Shown: positions 15,875 through 24,104 of the stretch, one piece after another | How positions within the stretch are numbered: the first letter of the stretch is position 1 | Layout of the letters: each line of letters opens with the position of its first letter | DNA from: UBA4055 sp036721445 | Lineage (GTDB): Bacteria > UBA4055 | DNA: 30,238 nucleotides | Direction: 5' to 3' | Assembly: GCA_036721445.1 (NCBI GenBank) | Contig: DAIMKZ010000014.1 | Span: 1-30,238 of the forward strand | Translations under genes and position numbers: made by a program | The notes under the pieces: model-generated | The model's database searches: none | Told to the model about the DNA's origin: nothing | What the model saw: the letters and a program-made list of their open reading frames with translations, nothing else

Positions 15875-17677
15875 CTATCTTGTTGATATCACCCTGAACT
15901 CGATCCTTCTGTTCTGAGCTCTTCCTTTTGAAGTTTTGTTTGAAGCAATCGGTTTAGATTCTCCGAATCCGACTGAAGTGAGCTGTGATCTGCTTATGCC
16001 CAGTACATCCGAAAGATAATTAGTCACACTTTCAGCTCTAAGCTGAGACAGTTTAAGATTGTACTCATCGCTTCCCTGACTATCCGTGTGACCCTCTATC
16101 TGTATAACTATACCGGGATTGTCCAAAAATATTCTCTTTACAGAATTAAGCGTTTCAAATGATTCGGTTTCGAGTTCGGCCGATCCTAATTTGAAATAAA
16201 TATTATTGAGTATTATTCTTTCGTCTTTCTTCAGAATCACTGCGTCCGGGCAGCCGTCTTCGTCTTCAAAACCGTTGAAGGTCTCAGCGTCGTTGGGGCA
16301 TTTATCGATACCGTCCTGAATCCCGTCGCCGTCGTTGTCGTACTCCGGACAGCCGTCAGTATCGTCCCATGCGTCAAAATCTTCAGGTTCGTTCGGACAT
16401 TTATCCAGATTATCCACAATCCCGTCGCCGTCATTGTCTGATTCCGGGCAGCCGTCCTGATCCTCGAACCCGTCAAAATCTTCAGATTCGTTCGGACATT
16501 TATCCACATTGTCTTCTATTCCGTCGCCGTCATTATCAGGATCAGGACAACCGTCCTCGTCCTCGAACCCGTCAAGATCTTCAGGTACCAGTGGACACTT
16601 ATCGAGATGATCTTCGATCCCGTCGCCGTCATTGTCTGATTCCGGGCAGCCGTCCTGATCCTCGAACCCGTCAAAATCTTCCGGCTGGGTCGGACATTTA
16701 TCAAGTTCGTCTATCAACCCGTCCTTATCTGTATCCGGGTCAATCCAGTTGCCGCAGAATGTCAGCCCGAGATAAGCCTGCCAGGTTGGCGCGTCCTCGT
16801 TCAGACCCGCGAATCCGCCCATGGTCACCGAGAAGTTATCATTACCTATGAATTTAAATCCAGCTCCGGCTCTCTGAGGAAACTCTTCCCCCGTTACAAC
16901 AACATCTTTTTTATCAACTAAAAGCTCGCCGTCCCATTCGAAGAAGATGCTTGCCTTTTTATTAAAATATATTTCGACTCCGGCGCCCAGTGTCCATGCG
17001 TCCGGAAGTATATCTACATCCAGAGACAGCGAATCGTCCCTTTCAGTTGCAGTTCTCCACAGATATCCCCCGTTCATGAGGAATCTGAAGTAATCGTTCC
17101 CGAAAGACGTCATAATCTTTCCGCCGAAGCTGGCCATGGGATTATACAGGAACTCGTCGCTGAATTTTCTGTGGTTATAATATCTTATGGTATCGCCGGG
17201 AACCTCATTGTATTTGGCAAAATATTCAAGGTCGTCCGAGTTTTTTATAACAGGGACCTGACCGTAAAGATACATTCCCGCTCTGAAAGTTCCGGTTCTC
17301 TTAAAAGAAGTTCTCAGCCCGAATTCCAGATTATTGAGCTTCGAAAGTGTATGATTTACATTATTGCTGTCTCTTGAATCTATGGCAAAAGAAGCTTTAG
17401 CGCCGATATCAATATAATTTCCGAGACTGAAAATCAGAGACATGTGATTTGTGGACTGAAAATAATCATCCAGTTTTGAACTTTTTACTATCAGAGTATC
17501 GCTTTCGGCAGCCGTACCTATAAGAGTTGACAGATTGAGAGCAAAATAGCCGTTCCCGTACGTTTCTGGACTGACAAGTTTCATAAATCCCGAATGTCCC
17601 GAGATCGAACTCGAGAACGCAGCCGAAAATATCATCACTAATGCTGCCGCTAATAGTTTTCTGTAGGTATTATACAT
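15875..17677 (-). CDS. OmpA-family outer-membrane protein with thrombospondin type 3 repeats
   Basis: The product of 600 residues has an N-terminal signal peptide (about 1-27). Residues about 30-310 show alternating, aromatic-rich strands consistent with an outer-membrane beta-barrel. Residues 313-478 are calcium-binding thrombospondin type 3 repeats with DNDGDGI and DKCP cores; their DGCP cysteines recur exactly every 33 residues (344, 377, 410, 443, 476). Residues about 485-600 form an OmpA/MotB peptidoglycan-binding domain (IYFKLGSAEL, IEGHTDSQGSDEYN, LSQLRAESV, NRRIEFRV). The protein should anchor the outer membrane to the cell wall with a rigid calcium-loaded spacer in the periplasm. The ATG at 17677 has AGGAAG upstream. 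It is the first gene of a tight run that continues into GrpE-like, J-like, Hsp70 and pyrR genes, which is an unexpected partnership. Confidence 0.93.
   Translation of the reverse strand: MYNTYRKLLAAALVMIFSAAFSSSISGHSGFMKLVSPETYGNGYFALNLSTLIGTAAESDTLIVKSSKLDDYFQSTNHMSLIFSLGNYIDIGAKASFAIDSRDSNNVNHTLSKLNNLEFGLRTSFKRTGTFRAGMYLYGQVPVIKNSDDLEYFAKYNEVPGDTIRYYNHRKFSDEFLYNPMASFGGKIMTSFGNDYFRFLMNGGYLWRTATERDDSLSLDVDILPDAWTLGAGVEIYFNKKASIFFEWDGELLVDKKDVVVTGEEFPQRAGAGFKFIGNDNFSVTMGGFAGLNEDAPTWQAYLGLTFCGNWIDPDTDKDGLIDELDKCPTQPEDFDGFEDQDGCPESDNDGDGIEDHLDKCPLVPEDLDGFEDEDGCPDPDNDGDGIEDNVDKCPNESEDFDGFEDQDGCPESDNDGDGIVDNLDKCPNEPEDFDAWDDTDGCPEYDNDGDGIQDGIDKCPNDAETFNGFEDEDGCPDAVILKKDERIILNNIYFKLGSAELETESFETLNSVKRIFLDNPGIVIQIEGHTDSQGSDEYNLKLSQLRAESVTNYLSDVLGISRSQLTSVGFGESKPIASNKTSKGRAQNRRIEFRVISTR
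16244..16741 (-). repeat. 99-bp coding tandem repeats (thrombospondin type 3)
   Basis: Five consecutive DNA units of about 99 bp encode the 33-residue calcium-binding repeats of the OmpA-family protein. Several units keep near-identical stretches (for example those around 16430-16480 and 16620-16680), so the array could change copy number by recombination or slippage. Confidence 0.85.
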
Positions 17678-17721
17678 CTTAATTCTTCCTATTTTACTTT
17701 ACCTGATGATCACAGCTTTAA

Positions 17722-17750
17722 AAATTAACTATAAGTTTTCAAATAGTCAA
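17722..17750 (-). promoter_or_regulatory. Candidate promoter for the ompA-grpE-J-hsp70-pyrR run
   Basis: The 86-bp gap between ligA and the OmpA-family gene is AT-rich. On the minus strand it has TTGACT (17750-17745), close to a consensus -35, with a 17-bp spacer and a weak TAATTT -10 (17727-17722). The leader would be about 40 bases. No terminator for ligA is visible in the gap. Confidence 0.35.
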
Positions 17751-17763
17751 GCATAAAAGTGAA

Positions 17764-19767
17764 TTAAAAAGTAAAATTCATGATTTCTAGAAGCTGTTTT
17801 TCATCCGTGATTTTTATACCCATTTCCGTTGCTTTGTCGAGTTTCGAACCCGGATTTTTCCCGCATAAAAGTGAAAAGACCGATGGCCCTACCGAAGAAG
17901 ATACTCTGCCGCCGTTGATTAATATGATATCCCGCAGATTCTCTCTCGAAAAAGACTCAAAAGTGCCTGTAATAACAAAGGTTCTGTTCCTGAAGAACTC
18001 TATATCTGCTCTTTCTCTTTTAAAATATTGTGTACTAACCCCGTATTTTCTCAGTTTCTCTATCAGCAGTACATTTTTTTCAAGGCTGAAATATGAAATG
18101 ACCGATTCGGCGGTCTTTTTTCCTACATCTGGTATTCCGGTCAGTTCTTCTTCTCCGGCAGTCATAAGGTTCTCTATCCTCCCGAAATGTCTTGCAAGCG
18201 ACAACGAAGCTTCCCTTCCGACATGCCTTATACCCAGACCGAAAATAAGATTTTCAAGGCTTCTGGTCTTACTCTCTATTATACTTGCGATCAGGTTCCG
18301 CGCAGATATCTCACCCATACCTTCAATCGAAGAAAGAGTGTTTTCTGAGATTTCATAAATGCCTGCTATATCTGAAATCAAATCTTTTTCTGTAAGAGAT
18401 GCTACAATTGCCGGTCCCATTCCGGAAATGTTCATGGCCTGCTTTGAAGCAAAATGCTCGATCTGCCTTCTTATCTGCGCAGGGCATGATGAATTAATAC
18501 ACCTGAACACTACTTCGTCTTCAGATCTGAAAAGCTTTGAAGAACAAACAGGACAAGTTTCAGGATAATCGTATTCAGTTGAATCCGGACTTCTTTTTTC
18601 GGGATTAACTGAGATTACCTGGGGTATTATCTCCCCTGCTTTCTCTATCATTACATGGTCACCTATCCTGATATCTTTCTGCTTTATTTCATCGAAATTG
18701 TGCAGCGTCGCTCTTTTTACGGTCGTACCGGAAAGCATAACCGGTTCAAGAACCGCTACAGGGGTCACCGCACCTGTTCTCCCTACCTGAAGGATGATGT
18801 CATTGATTTTAGTTTCAGCCCTGTCAGGCATGAATTTATAGGCTATTGCCCACCTCGGAGATCTGGAGGTCTCGCCCAGTTTATTCCTCAGGCTGATATC
18901 ATTCACTTTTATTACAAGTCCGTCTATTTCATATTCCTGACTGTTTTTTACAGCCTCTTTAATTTTGCACTCTTTAACGACCTCATCAATGTTCCTGCAA
19001 AGCCTGAAATAATCGGAAACAGGGAATTTTAGACTCCTCAACAGCTCCAGATTCTTGGAATGGATGCTTTGAGAACCGCCGCCGGAATAAAAATAACAAA
19101 GTGCCCTTAGGGATCTTTTTTTCACTTCATCGGAGTCCAAAAGTTTTAGCGAACCAGCTGCAGCGTTCCTGGGATTTGCGAACATTTCCAGACCGTTCAT
19201 CTCACGATACCGGTTCAGATCCGCGAAATCATCTTTTCCGATGTATATTTCTCCTCTTACTTCAAAATCATGATCAGAGATTATTTCTGACGGCATATCC
19301 GGGATAGTAAGAAAATTTCTGGTTATGTCGTCGCCCTGCTCGCCGTCACCCCTCGTGGCCGCATATTTAAGCTTACCTTTTTCATATACTGCCGAAAAAG
19401 CCAGACCGTCGATCTTGTATTCAACGCAGTATTCAATATCGACTGCATGATCGAGCTGCCTTTTTAATCTTGCATCAAATTCTATAAGATCATTGCTGTT
19501 GTAGCTGTTGGATATCGAAAGCATTCTGACTGAATGCCTGACCTTTTTGAATCCTTCATTAAGATCGGATCCTACGGATTGAGACGGTGAAATTTCATTA
19601 CTGACAAAAAGGCTGCCCCCGGAGCTGTTCTCAAGTTCTTCCAGCTCCTTTAAAAGCATATCGTATTCATAGTCCGTGACGGCTGAAACGCCCTGCTTAT
19701 AATACAGGTCGTTGTATTTTCTGATCTTTTGCCTTAGAGCTTTTATCTTTTTTGAGACATCATCCAT
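17764..19767 (-). CDS. ligA: NAD+-dependent DNA ligase
   Basis: It seals nicks in DNA during replication and repair using NAD+. The 667 residues contain every LigA part in order: domain Ia with the YYKQGVSAVTDYEYD region, the adenylation site Lys118 in EYKIDGLA, the OB fold, a four-Cys zinc finger (Cys405, 408, 423, 428), helix-hairpin-helix repeats at about 445-570 (including IPDVGKKTAESV) and a C-terminal BRCT domain from about 591 (FVITGTFESFSRE). The ATG at 19767 overlaps the end of the uracil-DNA glycosylase gene by 8 bp, with GACGGGAA as a modest ribosome site, so translation is coupled. Placement next to a glycosylase brings the first and last steps of base-excision repair together. 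Confidence 0.98.
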   Translation of the reverse strand: MDDVSKKIKALRQKIRKYNDLYYKQGVSAVTDYEYDMLLKELEELENSSGGSLFVSNEISPSQSVGSDLNEGFKKVRHSVRMLSISNSYNSNDLIEFDARLKRQLDHAVDIEYCVEYKIDGLAFSAVYEKGKLKYAATRGDGEQGDDITRNFLTIPDMPSEIISDHDFEVRGEIYIGKDDFADLNRYREMNGLEMFANPRNAAAGSLKLLDSDEVKKRSLRALCYFYSGGGSQSIHSKNLELLRSLKFPVSDYFRLCRNIDEVVKECKIKEAVKNSQEYEIDGLVIKVNDISLRNKLGETSRSPRWAIAYKFMPDRAETKINDIILQVGRTGAVTPVAVLEPVMLSGTTVKRATLHNFDEIKQKDIRIGDHVMIEKAGEIIPQVISVNPEKRSPDSTEYDYPETCPVCSSKLFRSEDEVVFRCINSSCPAQIRRQIEHFASKQAMNISGMGPAIVASLTEKDLISDIAGIYEISENTLSSIEGMGEISARNLIASIIESKTRSLENLIFGLGIRHVGREASLSLARHFGRIENLMTAGEEELTGIPDVGKKTAESVISYFSLEKNVLLIEKLRKYGVSTQYFKRERADIEFFRNRTFVITGTFESFSRENLRDIILINGGRVSSSVGPSVFSLLCGKNPGSKLDKATEMGIKITDEKQLLEIMNFTF

Positions 19768-20527
19768 TATTCCCGTCCAGAAGCTCTTTCAGTCTCTTCA
19801 GATCCTCCCATGCGGGGTACTTCCAGTTCGGATTTCTCAAAAGTGCGGACGGATGATAAGTAACATGTACGGGTATACCTTTATAACTGTGTGCGCCCTC
19901 TCTGAATTCTTTCATTGTTGACTGTTTGCCTAAAAGTCTCATCGCCGCAATTCTTCCGAGGGCCAGTATGTAATTCGGTTTTAGAAAATCCAGCTGCATG
20001 TCAAGATAGTTCGAACACATCTTGATTTCATCTGCCAGCGGGTCCCTGTTGCCGGGCGGTCTGCATTTGAGAACATTGCATATATATACATTTTCTCTCT
20101 GAATATCGATTGCTGAAAGCATTTTTGTAAGCAGCTGCCCCGCCCTGCCCACAAAAGGCTCTCCTGTCTGATCCTCTTCCGCCCCGGGAGCTTCGCCTAT
20201 TATCACTAGCTTTTCCCTGTCCGATCCTTGTCCGAAAACAACATTCTTTCTTGTTTTATGAAGAGCGCATTTTGTACAAACGGAAACAGTTAGCTGGAGC
20301 TGTTCCAGAGTAGATATCTCAGTATTTATATTTTCGATCTTTTCAGTCCTGTGATTTTTCATTTTATATTTAATTTCAGCAATATCCGGATCAATATGAA
20401 TTCTGCCGTGATAAAGCTGATCAAGATAATCGAGATATCTGATAACATCTTTTCTTACAATCTCGGTCAATAATGTTTTATAGCATTTGCAGGAGCTCAT
20501 AACAGATATCAGTAGTCCATCACGCAT
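19760..20527 (-). CDS. Uracil-DNA glycosylase, family 4 (4Fe-4S)
   Basis: It removes uracil from DNA to begin base-excision repair. The 255 residues carry the family 4 active-site motif GEAPGAEEDQTGEPFVGRAG (about 111-130) and the second motif HPSALLR at 225-231. Four cysteines in the expected positions (Cys84, Cys87, Cys155, Cys171) would ligate a 4Fe-4S cluster. The N-terminal roughly 70 residues, with a Cys-x-Cys, are extra relative to the core and have no identified role. The start is uncertain: the ATG at 20527 overlaps the preceding gene by 19 bp with a weak GGAT site, while Met10 at 20500 would avoid the overlap but lacks any ribosome site. The gene is coupled to ligA downstream. Confidence 0.93.
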   Translation of the reverse strand: MRDGLLISVMSSCKCYKTLLTEIVRKDVIRYLDYLDQLYHGRIHIDPDIAEIKYKMKNHRTEKIENINTEISTLEQLQLTVSVCTKCALHKTRKNVVFGQGSDREKLVIIGEAPGAEEDQTGEPFVGRAGQLLTKMLSAIDIQRENVYICNVLKCRPPGNRDPLADEIKMCSNYLDMQLDFLKPNYILALGRIAAMRLLGKQSTMKEFREGAHSYKGIPVHVTYHPSALLRNPNWKYPAWEDLKRLKELLDGNNG

Positions 20528-21711
20528 CTGAATCCGACATTATTTCCGGACCAGTTGATGCCCTTGAAGTCACGGATAGAAACAGTCAGGTTAGATTTTA
20601 TATCCTTCCAGCTTCCGCCGCGGATGCATCTGTAGTCCGATCCGTAATCCTTAAAGAGTCTTCCGCCTGGATAAGGAACCGCAGCGGAAGTTGTCCATTC
20701 AGCCACATTTCCGGCCATATCGTAAAGTTTATAATCGTTCGGTTCATAACTTTTAACATCTGCCGGCCCATCGTTCACCGGATTGAGATCGTAGCAAGCC
20801 ATTTTAGGGTCCATTTCGTTGCTGAACGGGTACTTCAACCCTGCAAGACCTCCTCTTGCCGCTTTTTCCCATTCATATTCCGACGGAAGTCTTTTACCCG
20901 CCCATTTGGCGTAAGCTTCTGCATCCTGGTATGAAACGCCTACAATCGGCTGATTAGGACCGTTGAACTGGTCGAATAAAATGTGCTTAGGCAGTTTATA
21001 TCCGGTCTCTTCAACAAATATCCTGAACTGCGAATTCGTTACTTCATGTTCGTCAATGTAGAAAGCCTTAACATAAACTTCATGTACAGGCCGCTCGTTC
21101 TCACTCTCTGTTTCGCACCCGACCATAACACTGCCCTCTGTTATAAGCACCATGTTCATGTTGTCCTTTAGCGCTCTGTAATACTGCATAGCCCTGTTGA
21201 CGCGTTTGATCACAGGCTTGATCTCTTCGTCTGATCTTTTCTTTGCCGTAAGCTTCTTCTTTTTTTCTTCTTCAAGTTTCTTTGCCTCTTCTTCCGCGAG
21301 TCTCTTTGCTTCTTCTTCAGCTTTCATACTCGGTATGTATTCGGTGAGATAAGGTTTGATCAGGCTGTCGACCATAGTTATATACTGACCGAAAGTTTCA
21401 TTCGATTTCAGGTCTTCTACATATTTTTTACCTTCATCCGTATTTACAAGAACGTAACCTGCGCCTGCAATTACTATGATGAGTAAAAGTAACAGCATAC
21501 CGGTATGAGATTTCTTTTCAGAGCCTCCCGCAGGCTTGCTTTTTGTTTGAGCAGGCTTGGGTGATGAGGCAAATCTGCTAGTTGAAGATTGTGCTGCTGA
21601 GGATTTTTTGTCCTGCTTGAGAGGCTGAGCCATTGTTGTGAGCTTCTCACCGCAGTTCACACACACTTTTGCGTCGTTCGAGTTTAAAGTATTACATTTT
21701 TTACATATCAT
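20509..21711 (-). CDS. Membrane protein with zinc ribbon and FGE/SUMF1-type domain
   Basis: This 400-residue protein begins with a zinc ribbon (Cys3, Cys6, Cys17, Cys20), then a Ser/Pro/Lys-rich linker and one transmembrane helix (about 71-90). A strongly charged coiled coil follows (about 128-160), then a C-terminal formylglycine-generating-enzyme fold (about 185-400: WAGKRLPSEYEWEKAARGG, DMAGNVAEWT, CIRGGSW, NVGFRC). The ribbon should be cytosolic and the FGE domain periplasmic. True sulfatase-modifying enzymes need a reactive Cys pair in the segment before GFRC; here that segment (SIRDFKGINWSGN) has none, so it is probably a binding or structural relative. The ATG at 21711 has an excellent AAGGAGG at five bases; an in-frame TTG at 21714 is too close to it. 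It overlaps the glycosylase gene. A functional link to DNA repair is not evident. Confidence 0.88.
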   Translation of the reverse strand: MICKKCNTLNSNDAKVCVNCGEKLTTMAQPLKQDKKSSAAQSSTSRFASSPKPAQTKSKPAGGSEKKSHTGMLLLLLIIVIAGAGYVLVNTDEGKKYVEDLKSNETFGQYITMVDSLIKPYLTEYIPSMKAEEEAKRLAEEEAKKLEEEKKKKLTAKKRSDEEIKPVIKRVNRAMQYYRALKDNMNMVLITEGSVMVGCETESENERPVHEVYVKAFYIDEHEVTNSQFRIFVEETGYKLPKHILFDQFNGPNQPIVGVSYQDAEAYAKWAGKRLPSEYEWEKAARGGLAGLKYPFSNEMDPKMACYDLNPVNDGPADVKSYEPNDYKLYDMAGNVAEWTTSAAVPYPGGRLFKDYGSDYRCIRGGSWKDIKSNLTVSIRDFKGINWSGNNVGFRCVMDY

Positions 21712-21752
21712 CAAATCCTCCTTACAATATTAAAAGGACAACTAAAGCATTA

Positions 21753-21781
21753 AATAAACGAAATCATTATCGGAATTTCAA
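21753..21781 (-). promoter_or_regulatory. Candidate promoter for the FGE-like/udg/ligA genes
   Basis: In the 89-bp AT-rich gap after the tRNA terminator the minus strand has TTGAAA (21781-21776) and, after 17 bp, TTTATT (21758-21753). The pair is moderate. Its position behind a strong terminator and 42 bp before the start codon supports it. Confidence 0.4.
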
Positions 21782-21800
21782 GCAAAAGATTATGTTTTTT

Positions 21801-21834
21801 AAAAAAAGTAAAGGGTTCTTATCAAACCCTTTAC
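21801..21834 (-). terminator. Intrinsic terminator after tRNA-Pro
   Basis: On the minus strand GTAAAGGGTT and AACCCTTTAC form a perfect 10-bp stem around a seven-base loop, followed by seven T. It lies just 3' of the tRNA and should end the ribosomal-protein/tRNA transcript. Confidence 0.92.
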
Positions 21835-21841
21835 ATTATTG

Positions 21842-21916
21842 TCGGGGCGAGAAGATTTGAACTTCCGACCCCCTGCTCCCAAGGCAGGTGCGCTAACCGG
21901 GCTGCGCCACACCCCG
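21842..21916 (-). tRNA. tRNA-Pro (anticodon TGG)
   Basis: The 75-base minus-strand sequence folds as a tRNA. The acceptor stem CGGGGTG pairs with CGCCCCG (one T-G pair), with discriminator A. The D arm is GCGCAGCCCGGTTAGCGC. The anticodon stem CCTGC/GCAGG holds loop CTTGGGA, giving anticodon TGG, which reads CCN proline codons. The T loop is TTCAAAT. CCA is not encoded (CAA follows), so it must be added after transcription. It lies 34 bp after rplQ and before a strong terminator, so it is probably processed from the ribosomal operon transcript. Confidence 0.97.
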
Positions 21917-21950
21917 AACAAATTATTGATCACTAGAGCTGATCATAATA

Positions 21951-22439
21951 CTAATCAGCCGCCGGCTCCGTTTTGATCTCTTCAGCAGTATTTTCTTTCT
22001 TCACTGCAGTTTTTTTCTCTTTCTTTGTCGGGGCCTCATCTGAAACGGCTTTTTTTGTTTTAGCCGGAACATCTGCTGAATCATCAAATTCAACAAGCTG
22101 AAGAATCGCTGTTTCCGCAGCATCTCCCTTTCTCGTTCCGAGTTTCAGAACCCTCGTGTAGCCGCCGTTCCTTTTTTTATAATTCGGGGCTATATCGTTG
22201 AACAGCGTAAAAACAACGCTCTTCTGCTTAAGGAACTTCAGAGCCTGCCTGAGCGAGTTCAGGTCGCCTTTCTTACCGAGAGTGATCATCTTTTCCGCAT
22301 ATTTTCTGGCCTCTTTGGCTTTCGGAAGGGTCGTAATGATCTGCTTGTGCTCGAACAGCTGACCCGATAAATTGCTCATCAGAGATTTTCTGTGGCTTGC
22401 GGTCCTGTTTAGTTTTCTTCCTTTTACATTATGACGCAT
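21951..22439 (-). CDS. rplQ: Large ribosomal subunit protein bL17
   Basis: bL17 binds 23S rRNA near the exit tunnel. The start MRHNVKGRKLNRTASHRK is diagnostic. The conserved core ends near residue 118. The remaining roughly 45 residues are a Lys/Glu/Ala/Thr-rich extension, giving 162 residues against about 120-130 in many bacteria. GAGGAA lies upstream of the ATG at 22439. It follows rpoA as usual in the alpha operon and is the last protein gene before tRNA-Pro. Confidence 0.98.
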   Translation of the reverse strand: MRHNVKGRKLNRTASHRKSLMSNLSGQLFEHKQIITTLPKAKEARKYAEKMITLGKKGDLNSLRQALKFLKQKSVVFTLFNDIAPNYKKRNGGYTRVLKLGTRKGDAAETAILQLVEFDDSADVPAKTKKAVSDEAPTKKEKKTAVKKENTAEEIKTEPAAD

Positions 22440-22457
22440 CTTTATTTTCCTCTATAA

Positions 22458-23453
22458 TCATTTCTTCTTTCTTGACTGGGTGTCGTTCAGATATTTATCG
22501 ACATCCATGCCGAACTCCAGTCCTTTCTCTTTCAGAACTTTATTCAATTCGGCAAGTGATTTTTTACCAAAGTTCCTGAATTTAAGCATTTCACTTTCTT
22601 TTTTTCTTACAAGATCGCCGATCGTTTTTACTTTAGCGTCAGTGAGACAGTTGTATGATCTTACCGAAAGCTCAAGTTCATCTATCGACATTTTTAAAAG
22701 ATTTCTTTTCTTGAGGATGTCCGGATCCTCGTCCTCGAACCCTTCGGAGTCTTCCTCGACTTCAAATTTGATATAGAGATTAATGTGGTCTCTCAATATC
22801 TGTCCCGCATATGTTATAGCTTCTTCGGGAGATATAGATGCGTCTGTATGAACATCTAGCGAAAGTTTCTCGTAATCTGTTCTGTCCCCGACTCGGGTGT
22901 TCTGTATATCGTAGCTCACCTTGAGTATGGGGGAGAAAATTGAATCTATCGCTATTGTGCCTATCGGATCATTGTCATCTCTGTTCGCATCTGATGATAC
23001 ATATCCCCTTCCTATCTTGATGTTAAGCTCAATACTGAACTCGGCATCTTCGTTTAAAGTGGCGATCTTGAAGTTCGGATTGAACACCTTTACTTCGCCT
23101 CCGGATGAATCTTCAATATCTTTAGCCGTGAAGACTTTTGACCCTTTAAGGTTTACCGTAACCTTTGAAGTTCTTCCTTCGTTAAGGCTCAATCTGACCT
23201 GTTTCAGGTTCAGTATCATTATCGCTACGTCTTCTTTTACTCCCGGTATGCTTGAAAACTCGTGCAACACCCCGTCGATCTTTATACTGTAGATCGCGGC
23301 TCCCTGTATTGACGACAAAAGAACTCTTTTCATAGCGTGACCGATCGTGATTCCATAACCCCTTTCAAGCGGAGAAAGCACGAACCTTCCGTAGCTTTCG
23401 TTCAGAGTCTCGATCTCAACAGACTCGGGTATTTTAAACGGTAGTACAGCCAT
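22458..23453 (-). CDS. rpoA: RNA polymerase alpha subunit
   Basis: The alpha dimer nucleates RNA polymerase assembly and contacts promoters and activators. The N-terminal domain (1-about 230) carries FVLSPLERGYGITIGHAMKRVLLSSI, and an acidic linker follows (EDSEGFEDEDPD). The C-terminal domain (about 255-325) has LSVRSYNCL, preserving the Arg and Asn that contact UP-element DNA, and FGKKSLAELNKVL. Length of 331 residues is normal. The gene lies between rpsD and rplQ in standard order, with the ATG at 23453 behind a GAGAG site. Confidence 0.99.
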   Translation of the reverse strand: MAVLPFKIPESVEIETLNESYGRFVLSPLERGYGITIGHAMKRVLLSSIQGAAIYSIKIDGVLHEFSSIPGVKEDVAIMILNLKQVRLSLNEGRTSKVTVNLKGSKVFTAKDIEDSSGGEVKVFNPNFKIATLNEDAEFSIELNIKIGRGYVSSDANRDDNDPIGTIAIDSIFSPILKVSYDIQNTRVGDRTDYEKLSLDVHTDASISPEEAITYAGQILRDHINLYIKFEVEEDSEGFEDEDPDILKKRNLLKMSIDELELSVRSYNCLTDAKVKTIGDLVRKKESEMLKFRNFGKKSLAELNKVLKEKGLEFGMDVDKYLNDTQSRKKK

Positions 23454-23465
23454 TTTTTTCTCTCT

Positions 23466-24083
23466 TTATTTAGAGTAAAGTTCGACTATGAGTTGCTCAT
23501 TTATTTTTACCGGGATGTCTTCCCTTTTAGGTAATTCGGTCAATGTTCCTTCCATAGTAGCTTTATCGACCTTAAGATAGGGTCTCGGGTTCTCATTGAC
23601 ATTTTTAAGCGACTCGTGAATTATCTCAAGCTTCTTGGACTTTTCCTTCACTGATATCACGTCATTGACATTGATCAACATGGAAGGTATGTTCGCCGAT
23701 CTGCCGTTGACCATGAAATGCTTGTGTGACACCATCTGCCTTGCCGCTCTCTGACTGGGTGCGAAACCAAGTCTGTGGACAAGAGTATCAAGTCTGCACT
23801 CGAGCCTGACCATCAGGTTCTCGCCGGTGATACCTTTGTCTGATTTAGCTTTTTCGTAAATGATCTTGAACTGTTTCTCAAGAAGCCCGTAAATGTACTT
23901 GGCTTTCTGTTTCTCTTTCAGCTGCAGTCCGTACTCAGAAACCCTCTTTCTCTTGCCTTCGGATCCATGCTGTCCGGGCTCATAAGGCCTCTTTTGTACG
24001 ATCTTGTCGTATTTCGGTAATCCAAAAAGATTCTCGCCGTATTTCCTCGATATCTTTCCTCTTGGAGTTAAGTCTTTTGCCAT
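23466..24083 (-). CDS. rpsD: Small ribosomal subunit protein uS4
   Basis: uS4 is a primary 16S rRNA binder that helps nucleate 30S assembly; in E. coli it represses the alpha operon. The 205 residues show the N-terminal GKISRKYGENLFG and YEPGQHG motifs, and the S4 RNA-binding domain MVRLECRLDTLVHRLGFAPS at about 95-115. The N-terminus lacks the zinc-binding cysteines seen in some uS4 proteins (C-minus form). The ATG at 24083 follows GGAGAGAAG. It sits between rpsK and rpoA. Confidence 0.99.
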   Translation of the reverse strand: MAKDLTPRGKISRKYGENLFGLPKYDKIVQKRPYEPGQHGSEGKRKRVSEYGLQLKEKQKAKYIYGLLEKQFKIIYEKAKSDKGITGENLMVRLECRLDTLVHRLGFAPSQRAARQMVSHKHFMVNGRSANIPSMLINVNDVISVKEKSKKLEIIHESLKNVNENPRPYLKVDKATMEGTLTELPKREDIPVKINEQLIVELYSK

Positions 24084-24104
24084 TATCTTCTCTCCGAATG
24101 ATGA

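Noticed and set aside
16244..16741. Possible CRISPR array
   Set aside because: The repeats are 99 bp, contiguous, in frame and encode calcium-binding units; there are no unique spacers and no cas genes.
16369..16851. Plus-strand and alternate minus-strand repetitive frames across the OmpA repeats
   Set aside because: They arise because the 99-bp repeats stay open in several frames; only the OmpA frame shows signal peptide, repeats and OmpA domain.
21709..21714. TTG at 21714 as start of the zinc-ribbon/FGE gene
   Set aside because: It would be only two bases from AAGGAGG; the next codon, ATG at 21711, has proper spacing.
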